Source: Candidatus Obscuribacterales bacterium (GTDB lineage: Bacteria; Cyanobacteriota; Vampirovibrionia; Obscuribacterales; Obscuribacteraceae). Taken from it: a stretch of 64,000 nt of DNA. The position numbers and the translations under genes are program-made. The notes under the pieces are model-generated. The model had not been told where the DNA came from. It saw only the letters and a program-made list of their open reading frames with translations, and searched no databases. The stretch covers positions 620,001 through 684,000 of the forward strand of contig JAIEOQ010000006.1 in NCBI GenBank assembly GCA_019750335.1, written 5' to 3'. Positions 24,870 to 33,781 of the stretch are shown piece by piece. Position 1 is the first letter of the stretch. Every line of letters begins with the position of its first letter.

Positions 24870-25029
24870 TTTTTTGTCTCTCAAAAATTTCGGGAAACAG
24901 TTGTTTTACCGGATCGTCTTCATTTCTACGTCGTTTTAAAAGTTCAATCCAGTTTTCCATTTCTTTGATACGCTCTTCTCTATCGGTCAGTCGTATCGGC
25001 GGATCGAATTCTTCGCTCTCTAATTCCAT
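24859..25029 (-). CDS. 56-residue protein, first gene of the cassette
   Basis: A short gene from ATG 25029, with AGAGGA eight bases upstream. The 56 residues are MELESEEFDPPIRLTD, a charged helix with REERIKEMENWIELLKRRR, and a C-terminal VKQLFPEIFERQKNGA. The first and last blocks match blocks in the 137-residue neighbour (EFDYPLELTD and VRGLFPEIFGR), so it looks like a minimal version of the same module. Its last 11 bases overlap the next start. The good ribosome binding site, promoter and motif conservation argue that it is a real gene despite its length. Confidence 0.6.
   Translation of the reverse strand: MELESEEFDPPIRLTDREERIKEMENWIELLKRRRNEDDPVKQLFPEIFERQKNGA
24882..24900. repeat. 19-bp direct repeat, copy 2
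   Basis: The second copy of CAAAAATTTCGGGAAACAG, encoding the LFPEIF segment of the 56-residue protein, 349 bp from copy 1. Confidence 0.7.
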
Positions 25030-25055
25030 TGCTGTTGTCCTCTTTTGTGTGCATT

Positions 25056-25084
25056 TTTATACTAGTTCGTTTGCATAAACGAAC
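25056..25084 (-). promoter_or_regulatory. Promoter-operator of the three-gene cassette
   Basis: A perfect 8-bp dyad GTTCGTTT-GCAT-AAACGAAC (25065-25084) sits immediately upstream of a minus-strand TATAAA -10 box (25061-25056), filling the -35/spacer region. The cassette ATG is at 25029. A repressor or activator binding here would control the operon directly. A terminator for the response-regulator transcript is less likely because no T-run follows the dyad. Confidence 0.55.
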
Positions 25085-25113
25085 GATAAACACAAAATGG
25101 AATTTTCGTGAAA

Positions 25114-25788
25114 CTATTCGGTGCTCAGCTTGTAGCCAATGCCGCGCACGTTGGCGATCAGCGGTTTGTCATGTATGCCGTCGATTTTGCTGCGTAAGCG
25201 CTGAATGATCACGCGAACGGTATCGGTGGAGGCTTCACTCTGTGAACCCCAAACACTTTCAAGTAAGCTCTCCGAGCTGAATATCTGATTGGGGTGGCGC
25301 ATCAAATGTTCGAGCAAAGCAAACTCTTTTGCTGTGAGAGTGATCTCTTTGCCCCCTCTTGTCACTTTGAATTTGTTCAAATCCAGAGATAAATCGGCGA
25401 CACTAAGTTCGTCGGAGCTTGAGACGGTACCGCGCCGCAGAAGAGCGCGGCAGCGCATAAGCAGCTCTTGTATGTGAAAAGGCTTGGTCAAGTAGTCATC
25501 GGCGCCGGCATCAAAGCCGGTTTCTTTCTCGCTGATTTTGTCTTTGCCGGTGAGCATTATTACCGGTGTCGAGCCCCCGTTGCTGCGAAACTCTTTCAGT
25601 ATTTCAACACCGGTAATACCGGGAAGCTGCCAATCGAGGATAATCAGATCATATTGATAAATGCGCAAATGATGTTTAGCGTCATCACCGGTATGGACGC
25701 TTTCTACCTGATGATGCTCATGTTCAAGCCAGTTTCGAATGGACATGCTGATATCGAGATCGTCATCGACAGCTAGAATTCTTGCCAT
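25114..25788 (-). CDS. OmpR-family response regulator
   Basis: A 224-residue two-domain regulator. The receiver (residues 1-118) has the acidic pocket VDDD, the phosphoacceptor Asp in LIILDWQLPG (about residue 52), Thr in MLTGKD and Lys in YLTKPF. The C-terminal winged helix (about 128-222) has LTAKEFALLEHLMRHPNQI and SEASTDTVRVIIQRLRSKI, as in OmpR/PhoB proteins. It is encoded 14 bp downstream of the histidine kinase, its presumed phosphodonor. Confidence 0.95.
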   Translation of the reverse strand: MARILAVDDDLDISMSIRNWLEHEHHQVESVHTGDDAKHHLRIYQYDLIILDWQLPGITGVEILKEFRSNGGSTPVIMLTGKDKISEKETGFDAGADDYLTKPFHIQELLMRCRALLRRGTVSSSDELSVADLSLDLNKFKVTRGGKEITLTAKEFALLEHLMRHPNQIFSSESLLESVWGSQSEASTDTVRVIIQRLRSKIDGIHDKPLIANVRGIGYKLSTE

Positions 25789-25801
25789 GATTTTTGCGTC
25801 C

Positions 25802-27688
25802 TCAGGGTTTTTCCGTTAAAGGGAGGCGAAACCAGAATGTACTGCCTTTGCCTTCAGTGCTTTCTACGCCAATGAAACCACCATGTTGTTGAATTAGAGC
25901 TTTGCAAATGGCCAGTCCTAAGCCGGTACCGCCTTTCTCTTTCTGATCTCGTTTGCCGTCGACTTGCTGAAAACGTTCGAAAATTAAGTCTTTGTGTGAA
26001 TCAGGAATGCCTTGTCCTTGATCAATAATTCGTGTTTCCAGAAAATCGTTGATCATCTCGGTTTGCACTTGAATCGTGCTGTTCGGGTGCGAATATTTAA
26101 TAGCGTTGGAAAGCAAATTGATCATCACTTGCATCAGGCGGTCTTCATCTGCGGAGATCTCGGTTGTGTCGCCGGCAAAGCCGATGGTAATGTTTTTGTC
26201 GGCGGCGACGGAGCTGACTGCTTCAATTGCTTGTGTAATCATGCTACCCATGGTCATTTTGCGAAACTGCAGATCAATTGTTCCCGATTCAATCTTTTCT
26301 ATATCAAGCAGATCTTTAACAAGCTTTATCAGTCGATTTACTTGGCGTTCAGAGCTTTCCAAAATGGATTTTGATTTGTCGGTCAGAGGACCGAGACCGC
26401 CGGCTAACATAAATCCCAGATTCATTTGAATTGAAGTAAGGGGCGTTCTTAAATCATGGCTGACTACAGCTACCAATTCGCGCTTCAATTTTTCTATAAC
26501 ATGGCGCTCGGTGGCGTCCATAATATTGATTAGTAGTCGGCGATTGTCGTTTTCGTTGAGGTTTTCTATTGAAACATCAATAGCAATGGTGTCGCCGTTT
26601 TTGCGCTGTGTTTCGATTTCGACAGTTTTACCGTTAGACCTCTGCTTGAGCATTTGTAGCCAAGCGCTTGAATCGCTGGTGTTTGTCGGGGTGCAAAGTG
26701 CAGCAACCGGTTTGCCGATCAATTCTTCTTTATCGTAGCCGAACATTTCGTGTATTCGCTCGTTCACCAGCTCAATGTTTCCGGCATTATCGGCAATTAC
26801 TAAGCCAACCGGCATGCTGGCCACTATTTTTCTTATTCTTTCTTCGCTAGTTTGCAGGGCGCTATACATAGAACGCTCTTTCTCCTGGGCGCTATGCAAA
26901 GCTTGAGCCATTTCATGAAAAGAACGATCGAGTTGGGCTATTTCATCGGCTCCTTCAAGGGCCGGCATCAGGGGCTGCTCTTTAGATAGAAGCAGAGTAT
27001 TTTCCATGAGCAGGCGCAGGCGCCTGATTGTACTGGCGTTAAAATAAGATGCTAAGCCAAGAGCGATGGCTATGTTCAATACGACGCCGGCGGCGATACA
27101 TTGTTGGACCAGGAACCTGAATTTCTTGCTGTTGTTAGGGTTTGAGCGAACTATTTTTGCTTCGGCGCTAACTAGCTCATGCAAGCCGACTGTGATTTCG
27201 CTGAGGGCCGATTCCAATTCTTTGTTTAAATCAATCATGTGCATGAAGTTGGAGCTAGGTAACACTCCTTCTTCCATCGTTTCACCGATTTCGTGCAGGA
27301 TAGCCGTTGTTTTCTCGGCCAAAATTTCGATATGCTCGGCTACTTTATGTTGTTTAGGTTGATTGGCTGTGCGCGCTTTCAAACTATCGCATTCGCTCGG
27401 CAGCTGTTTCAGGATGCGGTAATACTCTTTTTCGAATGTAGGATTGCCGGTGTTTTTATACAAAAAAAGGAAAGTTCCAGCACGCAAAAACTTTTGTGCG
27501 ACTAAATCAGCTTCGAAAATGATTGATTTGGAATTGGCTTCTTGAGCGGCAGCAGCTTCAGCTTGGTATAACAAAACCGAAAGCGTAATCAGGAAAATTA
27601 GCTCGCAAACCAAAGGTACGGCGACTAAAATAAGTCCTTTATGGGATAGCTTGAGATTGACCAGTTTCACGAGCTGCCATTGTGCCAA
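25802..27688 (-). CDS. Membrane sensor histidine kinase with PAS domain
   Basis: A 628-residue kinase. The first transmembrane helix is at about residues 20-42, a helical extracytoplasmic CHASE3-like region at 45-185, and the second transmembrane helix near 188-210. These are followed by HAMP (about 212-265), PAS (285-400), HisKA with SHDLRTPLTS (His about 413), and HATPase with N box LLSNAIKYSH, G1 DQGQGIP and G2 GGTGLGLAI. It autophosphorylates and should signal to the regulator encoded 14 bp downstream. The start is probably TTG 27688; GTG 27670 is an alternative. It lies 29 bp after the TPR gene in a long minus-strand run starting at sufR. Confidence 0.93.
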   Translation of the reverse strand: MAQWQLVKLVNLKLSHKGLILVAVPLVCELIFLITLSVLLYQAEAAAAQEANSKSIIFEADLVAQKFLRAGTFLFLYKNTGNPTFEKEYYRILKQLPSECDSLKARTANQPKQHKVAEHIEILAEKTTAILHEIGETMEEGVLPSSNFMHMIDLNKELESALSEITVGLHELVSAEAKIVRSNPNNSKKFRFLVQQCIAAGVVLNIAIALGLASYFNASTIRRLRLLMENTLLLSKEQPLMPALEGADEIAQLDRSFHEMAQALHSAQEKERSMYSALQTSEERIRKIVASMPVGLVIADNAGNIELVNERIHEMFGYDKEELIGKPVAALCTPTNTSDSSAWLQMLKQRSNGKTVEIETQRKNGDTIAIDVSIENLNENDNRRLLINIMDATERHVIEKLKRELVAVVSHDLRTPLTSIQMNLGFMLAGGLGPLTDKSKSILESSERQVNRLIKLVKDLLDIEKIESGTIDLQFRKMTMGSMITQAIEAVSSVAADKNITIGFAGDTTEISADEDRLMQVMINLLSNAIKYSHPNSTIQVQTEMINDFLETRIIDQGQGIPDSHKDLIFERFQQVDGKRDQKEKGGTGLGLAICKALIQQHGGFIGVESTEGKGSTFWFRLPLTEKP

Positions 27689-27717
27689 CAGGAACCTAAA
27701 ATAGTTTACGCTCCTGA

Positions 27718-28974
27718 CTACGGGTGGATTGGCGATTTATGCAAGATAATTTCGGACTGGCGTTCAAAAGTTGCTGCTTCCGAGTCTCGGTGCAACTTGC
27801 GTAACACTCGAGCGTAAGGCAGCATCACATTGCAGAGATTAGGGTCGTTACTCCCAAGCTTGGTTCTATATATTGACAAAGCCTGTTTGAGGTTATTTTC
27901 GGCTTTGTCTAATTTGTCGCTTTTCTCTTGGTAAATAGCCAAATTGATTAGGATATCGGCAAAGCTAGTGCTGTTTTTTTCGCTCGATTCAAGTGGCGCC
28001 GTTGCTGCCAGGCTCAGATAATGTTCTGCTTCCGACTTTTTTTGCATTCTTTGCATGAGCAATCCAAGCTCAGCGCAAGAAATCATATAGTCTAGTGCCG
28101 GACCGTTTTGCAAAAGCCGAACTGTTTGTCGCAGTTGCTTTTCTGACTGAGGCCAACTTTTGCTTGTGCATAATAAATTGTTTGTGCGTAATAACTGCGC
28201 AGTGAAAGGGGCGTGTGCGGCCAGGTCGAGACTGCTGAATTTGGACAAAATCTTTTGGCAGGTGTCGTATGCCAAAAGCGGCTTTTTCCAGGTGTTGTAG
28301 AGATCAATCAGATAGCAGTAGCAATCTACTTCCATCAATCCTGGCTTCTTTTGAAATTTTTGACAGTGGGCTAGAGCTAGTTTGTATTGTTTTTCGGCTT
28401 CGGCATAGTCGCCGTGTCTCTTGCAAAAATGTCCGTAAATCAGTATTCGATTGAGGTAGATCTTCCATTGCCAGAGCTGTCCGACAGTAAGTGAGCGGCG
28501 AAAAACAGCGTCAGCTTCCGTATATTTTTTTTGCTCGGCGAGCACTCTGCCTAATGCTTGCTGGCATTCAACAAGGAGAGAGCCAGCCGGAAGTTTGCTT
28601 AAAAGAGCGATAGCATCGCGAATGCTCTGTTCGGACTCTTGGTATTTGCCTTGCTCTTCCTGTACGGCAGAGAGATTACGCAAGCTATCTACGATTCGAT
28701 AAATTGACTGTCCGGGGCGTTTTGCTTCTGTCAAAGCTTTTTTATAAAAGGATTCAGCTTCGGAAAGCTGTTCGCGGCTGAGAGCGTCTTCGGCCTGAAG
28801 CGATAATGTAAGCCAGGGTGAGCGTTCACTTTTGGCGGTGCGAATGCCGGTCAAATTGCTGCGATTGGCAAGACCACCGTTAGTGTTAAAAGCGGAACTG
28901 CTGGATGGAAATAATGCGAGCCAAAGTAAGTTGCCGGTAATTAAGACTGAAAGATTGCTCGAAATTGATTTCAT
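27718..28974 (-). CDS. Exported TPR-repeat protein
   Basis: A 418-residue protein with a signal peptide (NLSVLITGNLLWLALFPSSSSA) and about eight TPR/kinesin-light-chain-like helical hairpins from residue 55 to 400, for example ALSREQLSEAESFYKKAL and a DKLDKAENNLKQALSIYRTKLG repeat near the C-terminus. It is likely periplasmic, a protein-interaction scaffold without catalytic residues. It begins 1 bp after the VOC gene and precedes the histidine kinase, so it may take part in sensing by that kinase. Confidence 0.82.
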   Translation of the reverse strand: MKSISSNLSVLITGNLLWLALFPSSSSAFNTNGGLANRSNLTGIRTAKSERSPWLTLSLQAEDALSREQLSEAESFYKKALTEAKRPGQSIYRIVDSLRNLSAVQEEQGKYQESEQSIRDAIALLSKLPAGSLLVECQQALGRVLAEQKKYTEADAVFRRSLTVGQLWQWKIYLNRILIYGHFCKRHGDYAEAEKQYKLALAHCQKFQKKPGLMEVDCYCYLIDLYNTWKKPLLAYDTCQKILSKFSSLDLAAHAPFTAQLLRTNNLLCTSKSWPQSEKQLRQTVRLLQNGPALDYMISCAELGLLMQRMQKKSEAEHYLSLAATAPLESSEKNSTSFADILINLAIYQEKSDKLDKAENNLKQALSIYRTKLGSNDPNLCNVMLPYARVLRKLHRDSEAATFERQSEIILHKSPIHP

Positions 28975-28975
28975 G

Positions 28976-29326
28976 CTAATCGTGAAAACGGCTCAACTCA
29001 AATTCATTGCCCCAGAGATCGGCCATGACTATGCTCTGAATGTGGGGATTATCCAAGCCGTCGAAAATCACGTTGGCGCCTAAACTTTTAGCGAGCTCGA
29101 CATAATAAGGCAGTTCTTGATCGGCAAATTCAAATACAGGGACGCAATTTGTGCCAGACCACTGGTCGTTCATTTCATTGAAGAGAAGTCCTAAATTGAT
29201 ATTCTCAAGCTTGAATTCGGAATAGCGAGCACCGATTTTGTGAGGAGTATTGTTCAACAATGATTGCCAAAAGGTTCTGGCAGCTTCCATATTATTGACT
29301 TTGAAATAAACTGTGCGAATCTTCAT
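28976..29326 (-). CDS. VOC-family (glyoxalase-like) protein
   Basis: A 116-residue single vicinal-oxygen-chelate module. IRTVYFKVNNMEAARTFWQSLL at the start and MADLWGNEFELSRF at the end are typical of glyoxalase/bleomycin-resistance folds. The metal ligands are not clear: the first-strand position is Tyr/Phe rather than His, though a Glu lies in the last strand. It could be a dioxygenase-like or binding protein. The ATG directly follows the sufR stop codon (TAA then ATG), so it is translated from the sufR message. Confidence 0.8.
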   Translation of the reverse strand: MKIRTVYFKVNNMEAARTFWQSLLNNTPHKIGARYSEFKLENINLGLLFNEMNDQWSGTNCVPVFEFADQELPYYVELAKSLGANVIFDGLDNPHIQSIVMADLWGNEFELSRFHD

Positions 29327-30001
29327 TTAAATGCTCAGCTCGGCAGTACATTCAGCGGCTTGTCCGGTATGAACCAAGTAACCGCAAATTGGATCTTTTT
29401 TCATAATATGTTGTTGGCGAGTAATCTTGCAGCCGATTAATCTCTCCAGCAGGCGTGATTCTAGAAAACAGAGCTGTTTATATTGAGTAGCTAAGCTATG
29501 AACGGCACAGTGTTGTTGATAAATGAAATAATTGCCGTCGGTCAATTGTGACCATTCTGTCATATAACCGTTCTCTGAGAATATTTTAGAGACTTCGGCG
29601 ATTCGCTCGCTTAAAGGGAGCGATTCCAGGCGTGGCAGAAGCTTTTTGACCAGGGCTTCGTCACGAAGTGAGAGTAATTCAATCACTCCTTGGTGCCCTT
29701 TGCTTTCAAAAACAGCATCTAGCAGCTCGTAAGCTAAGTTATTCATGGCTGAAGGGAAGAGGCTTTCAGCCTTTGTCGTTAGCCGGTAACGATAAGTCGG
29801 ACGCCCGCGCTGTTGTTTTTCTAGGCGACATTCGACTAATCCTTCGCTCTGAAGCCCACCCAGGTGACATCTTACGGCCATAGCCGTAATGCCTAAAACT
29901 TGGCAAAGCTCGGCAACGGTCATCTCTTTACGGCGCTTTAAGTAAAAAAGCACCGCCTGGTGGGTATTCTCTGGATTTTCGTTTAGTTTTGCAGTGCTCA
30001 T
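29327..30001 (-). CDS. sufR: SufR-type Fe-S transcriptional repressor
   Basis: A 224-residue regulator. The N-terminal winged helix (about residues 10-80) contains MTVAELCQVLGITAMAVRCHL and RGRPTYRYRLT. The C-terminal half has the Cys pattern expected of SufR: QQHCAVH, QLCFLES, LIGCKIT and DPICGYL, able to bind an Fe-S cluster. In cyanobacteria SufR represses the divergently transcribed suf operon while its cluster is intact; the same divergent arrangement with sufC is present here 130 bp away. It also heads a minus-strand run with VOC, TPR, kinase and regulator genes. Confidence 0.9.
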   Translation of the reverse strand: MSTAKLNENPENTHQAVLFYLKRRKEMTVAELCQVLGITAMAVRCHLGGLQSEGLVECRLEKQQRGRPTYRYRLTTKAESLFPSAMNNLAYELLDAVFESKGHQGVIELLSLRDEALVKKLLPRLESLPLSERIAEVSKIFSENGYMTEWSQLTDGNYFIYQQHCAVHSLATQYKQLCFLESRLLERLIGCKITRQQHIMKKDPICGYLVHTGQAAECTAELSI

Positions 30002-30131
30002 ACGAAAGAATAGTTAAGTAGATGCAGTTGGGCATATATTTTTGATACTATTATATCTGTAAAATCCACTGGATCTAGCTTTACCCAATTTAATCCAACC
30101 CGATCCAGGGATCAACCTAAGGTAAGAGTGC
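30002..30131. promoter_or_regulatory. sufR-sufC divergent regulatory region
   Basis: This 130-bp AT-rich region must hold both promoters. A dyad GATCC-AG-GGATC (30102-30113) is flanked by two CAACC direct repeats (30096-30100 and 30113-30117), close to the sufC ribosome binding site AAGGTAAG. The cyanobacterial SufR site CAAC-N6-GTTG is not present exactly. AT-rich -10-like elements (TATAAT on the minus strand near 30050) occur, but no full -35/-10 pair stands out. Confidence 0.4.
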
Positions 30132-30899
30132 ATGTCTAAAACTCCAATACTGGTAATTAAAGACCTTCATGTCGAAGTTGAAGGCAAAGAGATTCTCAAA
30201 GGGGTCAACCTGACCGTCAATGCCGGCGAGATCCATGCTCTGATGGGTCGCAACGGATCAGGCAAATCGACCCTTTCTTATACTCTTATGGGTCACCCGC
30301 GCTATCACGTGACCAAGGGTGAAATAAGCTACAAAGGTCAAGATTTACTTTCCATGTCGACGGATGAACGGTCACGAAGCGGCATGTATTTAGCTTTTCA
30401 GTATCCGGTGGCGATCCCGGGTGTTTCGGTATCCAACTTCTTGCGGGCGACAGTAAAAGCTCGTCGCGGCAAAGATGTGCCGGTTAAGGAATTCAGAAAA
30501 GAGCTTAAAGAATGTATGGCGAAGCTGGGTGTTAAGGATGAGTTCCTTTCCCGCTATGTCAACGATGGTTTCTCTGGCGGCGAAAAGAAGCGCTTAGAGA
30601 TTTTGCAAATGGCCTTGCTGAAGCCGGATATGGCTTTGCTTGATGAAACCGACTCCGGGCTGGATATTGATGCCCTGCGGACGGTCGCCGAAGGAATCAA
30701 CGCTTTGAGCACCAAAGATAATGGCATGCTTTTGATCACCCACTATCAGCGAATGCTTGATTATGTGACTCCGACTTTTGTTCATGTTATGCAAAGCGGA
30801 CAGATAGTGAAGTCGGGTGGAAGTGAGCTTGCCCATGAACTGGAAGCTCAAGGCTACGACTGGGTCACTAAGGAACATGCCTCTACCGCCACAGTCTAA
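30132..30899 (+). CDS. sufC: Fe-S assembly ATPase SufC
   Basis: A 255-residue ABC ATPase. Walker A is [11 protein letters not shown] (about residue 38), the Q-loop is [10 protein letters not shown], the SufC-type signature is [14 protein letters not shown], Walker B is [16 protein letters not shown], and the H-loop is [10 protein letters not shown]. SufC energises the SufBC2D scaffold on which Fe-S clusters are built. The ATG has AAGGTAAG nine bases upstream. It is first in the operon, ahead of sufB, an order shared with cyanobacteria-like and Gram-positive suf operons rather than sufABCDSE. Confidence 0.96.
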   Translation: MSKTPILVIKDLHVEVEGKEILKGVNLTVNAGEIHALMGRNGSGKSTLSYTLMGHPRYHVTKGEISYKGQDLLSMSTDERSRSGMYLAFQYPVAIPGVSVSNFLRATVKARRGKDVPVKEFRKELKECMAKLGVKDEFLSRYVNDGFSGGEKKRLEILQMALLKPDMALLDETDSGLDIDALRTVAEGINALSTKDNGMLLITHYQRMLDYVTPTFVHVMQSGQIVKSGGSELAHELEAQGYDWVTKEHASTATV

Positions 30900-30922
30900 T
30901 AGATCTGGAGGACGAAATTTTT

Positions 30923-32350
30923 ATGGTAGCCGAATTAAGCAGAGATGAAGTTCTTCGAGCAGCGAAAGCCGATTACAAATATGGCTTTCACATGCAGGAA
31001 GCCGACTATACTTTCAAGTCCGGAAAAGGACTGACTCCAGAGATCGTCACTAAGATTTCGCAGATGAAAAATGAGCCCGAATGGATGCTCAAATTCCGCC
31101 TGCGCTCTTTGGATATCTTCAATAAAAAACCGATGCCTACTTGGGGCAATACCAAGATGCTTGAAGATATCGATTTTGCCAACATCCATTATTTTGTGCG
31201 CGCTACCGATAAGCAAGGAAGCGATTGGGAAGAAGTACCGGATAGCATCAAACAAACATTTGATCGTTTGGGCATTCCAGAAGCCGAACGCAAGTTCTTG
31301 GCCGGAGTCACAGCTCAATACGAATCGGAAGTTGTTTATCACTCTATTCGTGAAGATCTGGAAAAACAAGGCGTTATTTTCAAAGACATGGATACGGCCT
31401 TGCGTGAGAATGAAGACATTGTGCGCAAATATTTCGGCACAATCATTCCGCCGGCTGACAATAAGTTTGCTGCTTTGAATTCGGCAGTATGGTCTGGCGG
31501 TAGCTTCGTTTGGGTACCCGCTGGCGTTAAAGTAGAAATCCCTCTGCAAGCTTACTTCCGTATCAACACGGAAAATATGGGTCAATTCGAACGTACGTTG
31601 ATCATTGCCGAGCCAGGCAGCTACGTACATTATATTGAAGGTTGCACCGCTCCTACTTATTCGAGCGATTCATTGCACTCGGCTGTAGTTGAGCTTATTG
31701 CTCAACCGGGATCCCATATCCGTTATACAACGATCCAAAATTGGTCAAACAATGTTTATAACTTGGTCACCAAGCGTGCCGTTGCCCATGAGGCAGCTAA
31801 AGTGGAGTGGGTAGACGGGAATCTCGGCTCCAAGCTGACGATGAAATACCCGGCTATTTATTTGATGGGACCAAAAGCTCACGGTGAAGTTCTTTCGATC
31901 GCCTTTGCTGGCGAAGGACAGCACCAAGATGCCGGCGCTAAAATGGTTCACTTTGCTCCGGACACGACCTCGATTATTGTCTCCAAATCAATTTCCAAAG
32001 ACGGTGGACGTACATCTTATCGGGGCTTGATCAAAGTTTATCCGGAAGCACATAACGTCAAATCTTCGGTGCGTTGCGACGCGCTCTTGATGGATGAAGA
32101 GTCCCGTTCGGATACTTATCCGACCATGGAAATCGAAGAGAAAGATGTCACTATCGAGCACGAAGCTACGGTTTCCAAAGTCGGTGAAGATCAGCTCTTC
32201 TATCTTATGTCGCGCGGTTTAACCCAAGAAGAAGCGACAACCATGATCGTCAATGGATTCTTTGAGCCGTTTACAAAAGAGCTGCCTTTGGAATATGCGG
32301 TTGAGCTGAACAGACTGATAGCCATGAACATGGAAGGCTCTGTCGGCTAA
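30923..32350 (+). CDS. sufB: Fe-S cluster scaffold SufB
   Basis: A 475-residue scaffold protein. Conserved blocks are [20 protein letters not shown] near residue 40, [42 protein letters not shown] with the conserved Cys, and [39 protein letters not shown] (described by its ends) near the C-terminus. SufB receives persulfide sulfur from SufS/SufU and assembles the cluster with SufC and SufD. GGAGG lies 10 bases before the ATG. Confidence 0.97.
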   Translation: MVAELSRDEVLRAAKADYKYGFHMQEADYTFKSGKGLTPEIVTKISQMKNEPEWMLKFRLRSLDIFNKKPMPTWGNTKMLEDIDFANIHYFVRATDKQGSDWEEVPDSIKQTFDRLGIPEAERKFLAGVTAQYESEVVYHSIREDLEKQGVIFKDMDTALRENEDIVRKYFGTIIPPADNKFAALNSAVWSGGSFVWVPAGVKVEIPLQAYFRINTENMGQFERTLIIAEPGSYVHYIEGCTAPTYSSDSLHSAVVELIAQPGSHIRYTTIQNWSNNVYNLVTKRAVAHEAAKVEWVDGNLGSKLTMKYPAIYLMGPKAHGEVLSIAFAGEGQHQDAGAKMVHFAPDTTSIIVSKSISKDGGRTSYRGLIKVYPEAHNVKSSVRCDALLMDEESRSDTYPTMEIEEKDVTIEHEATVSKVGEDQLFYLMSRGLTQEEATTMIVNGFFEPFTKELPLEYAVELNRLIAMNMEGSVG

Positions 32351-32374
32351 ATATATTAAGGATAAGTTGGAACA

Positions 32375-33766
32375 ATGACTGACCGGACCACAGTAGATAC
32401 GATTGCCAGAGAAACGGTAGAAGGTTTGACCGCACGGCTTTCCGAGCCGAGCTGGCTTTCTGAGAGCCGCATGCGCGCGTGGGAAGCTTATTTCCAAGCA
32501 CCGATGCCGACGGATCGGGATGAAGGCTGGCGCGGCACTGATGTTGGAGCAATTGACCTTTCCAAACTTAAAACTTATACCTTAAGCAAGACTGTACAGT
32601 GCGAAAAGCCGTTATTGCCAAATTGGTTTGAAACGGCATTGAAGCATTTCCCAAATCGTGGCGGAGTACTTTTTCAAAGCACGAGCAGTGATTGTTCTTT
32701 CAATCTCAATGCTGAGCTTGCCAGCAAAGGTGTAATCTTTTGCGATATTCAAACCGCAATTGAGAAACACACGGACAAGATTCGTCCTTACTTGGAAGCT
32801 GCCGGAAATTCAGTAGAAGAGGGCAAGCTGAGCCTGCTGGCTAAAGCTTTGTTCAATTGCGGCTTGTTCCTTTATGTGCCGCGGGGCGTCGAAATCGATG
32901 TGCCTTTATTTTATGGAATCAATTTAGATGATGTTCTTGCCGGTGGCGCACTAATGCCCCGCTTGCTTGTTGTTGCTGAAGACAATAGCAAGGCCAGTCT
33001 GGCGTACAGCGTCGGTTCCGAGCGAGGAGAAGCAAGCGGACCTTTATCCTTGCTTTCGCAATATGCTGAAGTGCATGTCAAACCCGGTGCCCGAGTTACT
33101 TTTCTTGAATTGCAGCAGTATCCGGATTCGGTTTTTATGGTCAACCGTTCCAACTGTTTGGTTGATCGCGATGGACGCTATGAAGCTTTAACTCTGGCTT
33201 TAGGTGGGCGGCAGACTAAATCAGATATCGCCACGGCTTTGCGTGCTCCGGGAGCCTCAAGTGAAATCCTCGGTATCGTGCTGGGTGACGAGGGGCAAAA
33301 ATTCAGCTTCAACACCATTCAAGATCATGCTGCCAGTGATACTAAATCAGATATCAATTTCCGGGTAGCCTTGAAAGACTCTTCAGCTTCTACATATCAA
33401 GGAATCGTGCGCGTGGCTAAAGTAGCTCAACGCACCGACGCCTACCAGTCGAACAAGAATCTTCTTCTTTCAGCTAAAGCTAAAGCTGATTCGATTCCGA
33501 AACTGGAAATCCTGGCCGATGATGTTAAATGCGCTCACGGTGCTACAGTCGGTCCGGTTGATCGCGAACAAATATTCTATTTGATGAGCCGCGGACTCAA
33601 TGAAACAGTGGCAGAAGAGCTTATCGTTCTCGGCTTTTTTAGACAAGTTTTGGAGAAGTTCAACTTCCCTTATGCTGTAAACTGGCTCGGCGAAGAAGTG
33701 TCACGTAAGATTCTTGGTGCCAACGATTCAGAAAATGTGGCTGCCTTTTTTCAGGATGCCGAGTAA
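32375..33766 (+). CDS. sufD: Fe-S assembly protein SufD
   Basis: A 463-residue paralogue of SufB forming the beta-helix heterodimer. Signatures include GLFLYVPRGVEIDVPLFYG, the PGARVTFLELQQYPDS stretch, and the C-terminal [28 protein letters not shown] segment with the conserved Cys-Ala-His (described by its ends). It starts 24 bp after sufB. It is a typical length for SufD, with no sign of truncation. Confidence 0.96.
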   Translation: MTDRTTVDTIARETVEGLTARLSEPSWLSESRMRAWEAYFQAPMPTDRDEGWRGTDVGAIDLSKLKTYTLSKTVQCEKPLLPNWFETALKHFPNRGGVLFQSTSSDCSFNLNAELASKGVIFCDIQTAIEKHTDKIRPYLEAAGNSVEEGKLSLLAKALFNCGLFLYVPRGVEIDVPLFYGINLDDVLAGGALMPRLLVVAEDNSKASLAYSVGSERGEASGPLSLLSQYAEVHVKPGARVTFLELQQYPDSVFMVNRSNCLVDRDGRYEALTLALGGRQTKSDIATALRAPGASSEILGIVLGDEGQKFSFNTIQDHAASDTKSDINFRVALKDSSASTYQGIVRVAKVAQRTDAYQSNKNLLLSAKAKADSIPKLEILADDVKCAHGATVGPVDREQIFYLMSRGLNETVAEELIVLGFFRQVLEKFNFPYAVNWLGEEVSRKILGANDSENVAAFFQDAE

Positions 33767-33781
33767 GAGGGAGGTTTATTC

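Noticed and set aside
24456..25029. The cassette as a classical toxin-antitoxin pair
   Set aside because: No known toxin fold or antitoxin DNA-binding domain is visible; kept only as one of several possibilities in the findings.
25065..25084. The GTTCGTTT/AAACGAAC dyad as a LexA (SOS) box
   Set aside because: Known Gram-positive and cyanobacterial LexA sites have GAAC first and GTTC second with short spacing; here the order is reversed and the cassette has no DNA repair gene.
30935..31630. A 231-codon minus-strand frame inside sufB
   Set aside because: Antisense shadow of a highly conserved gene.
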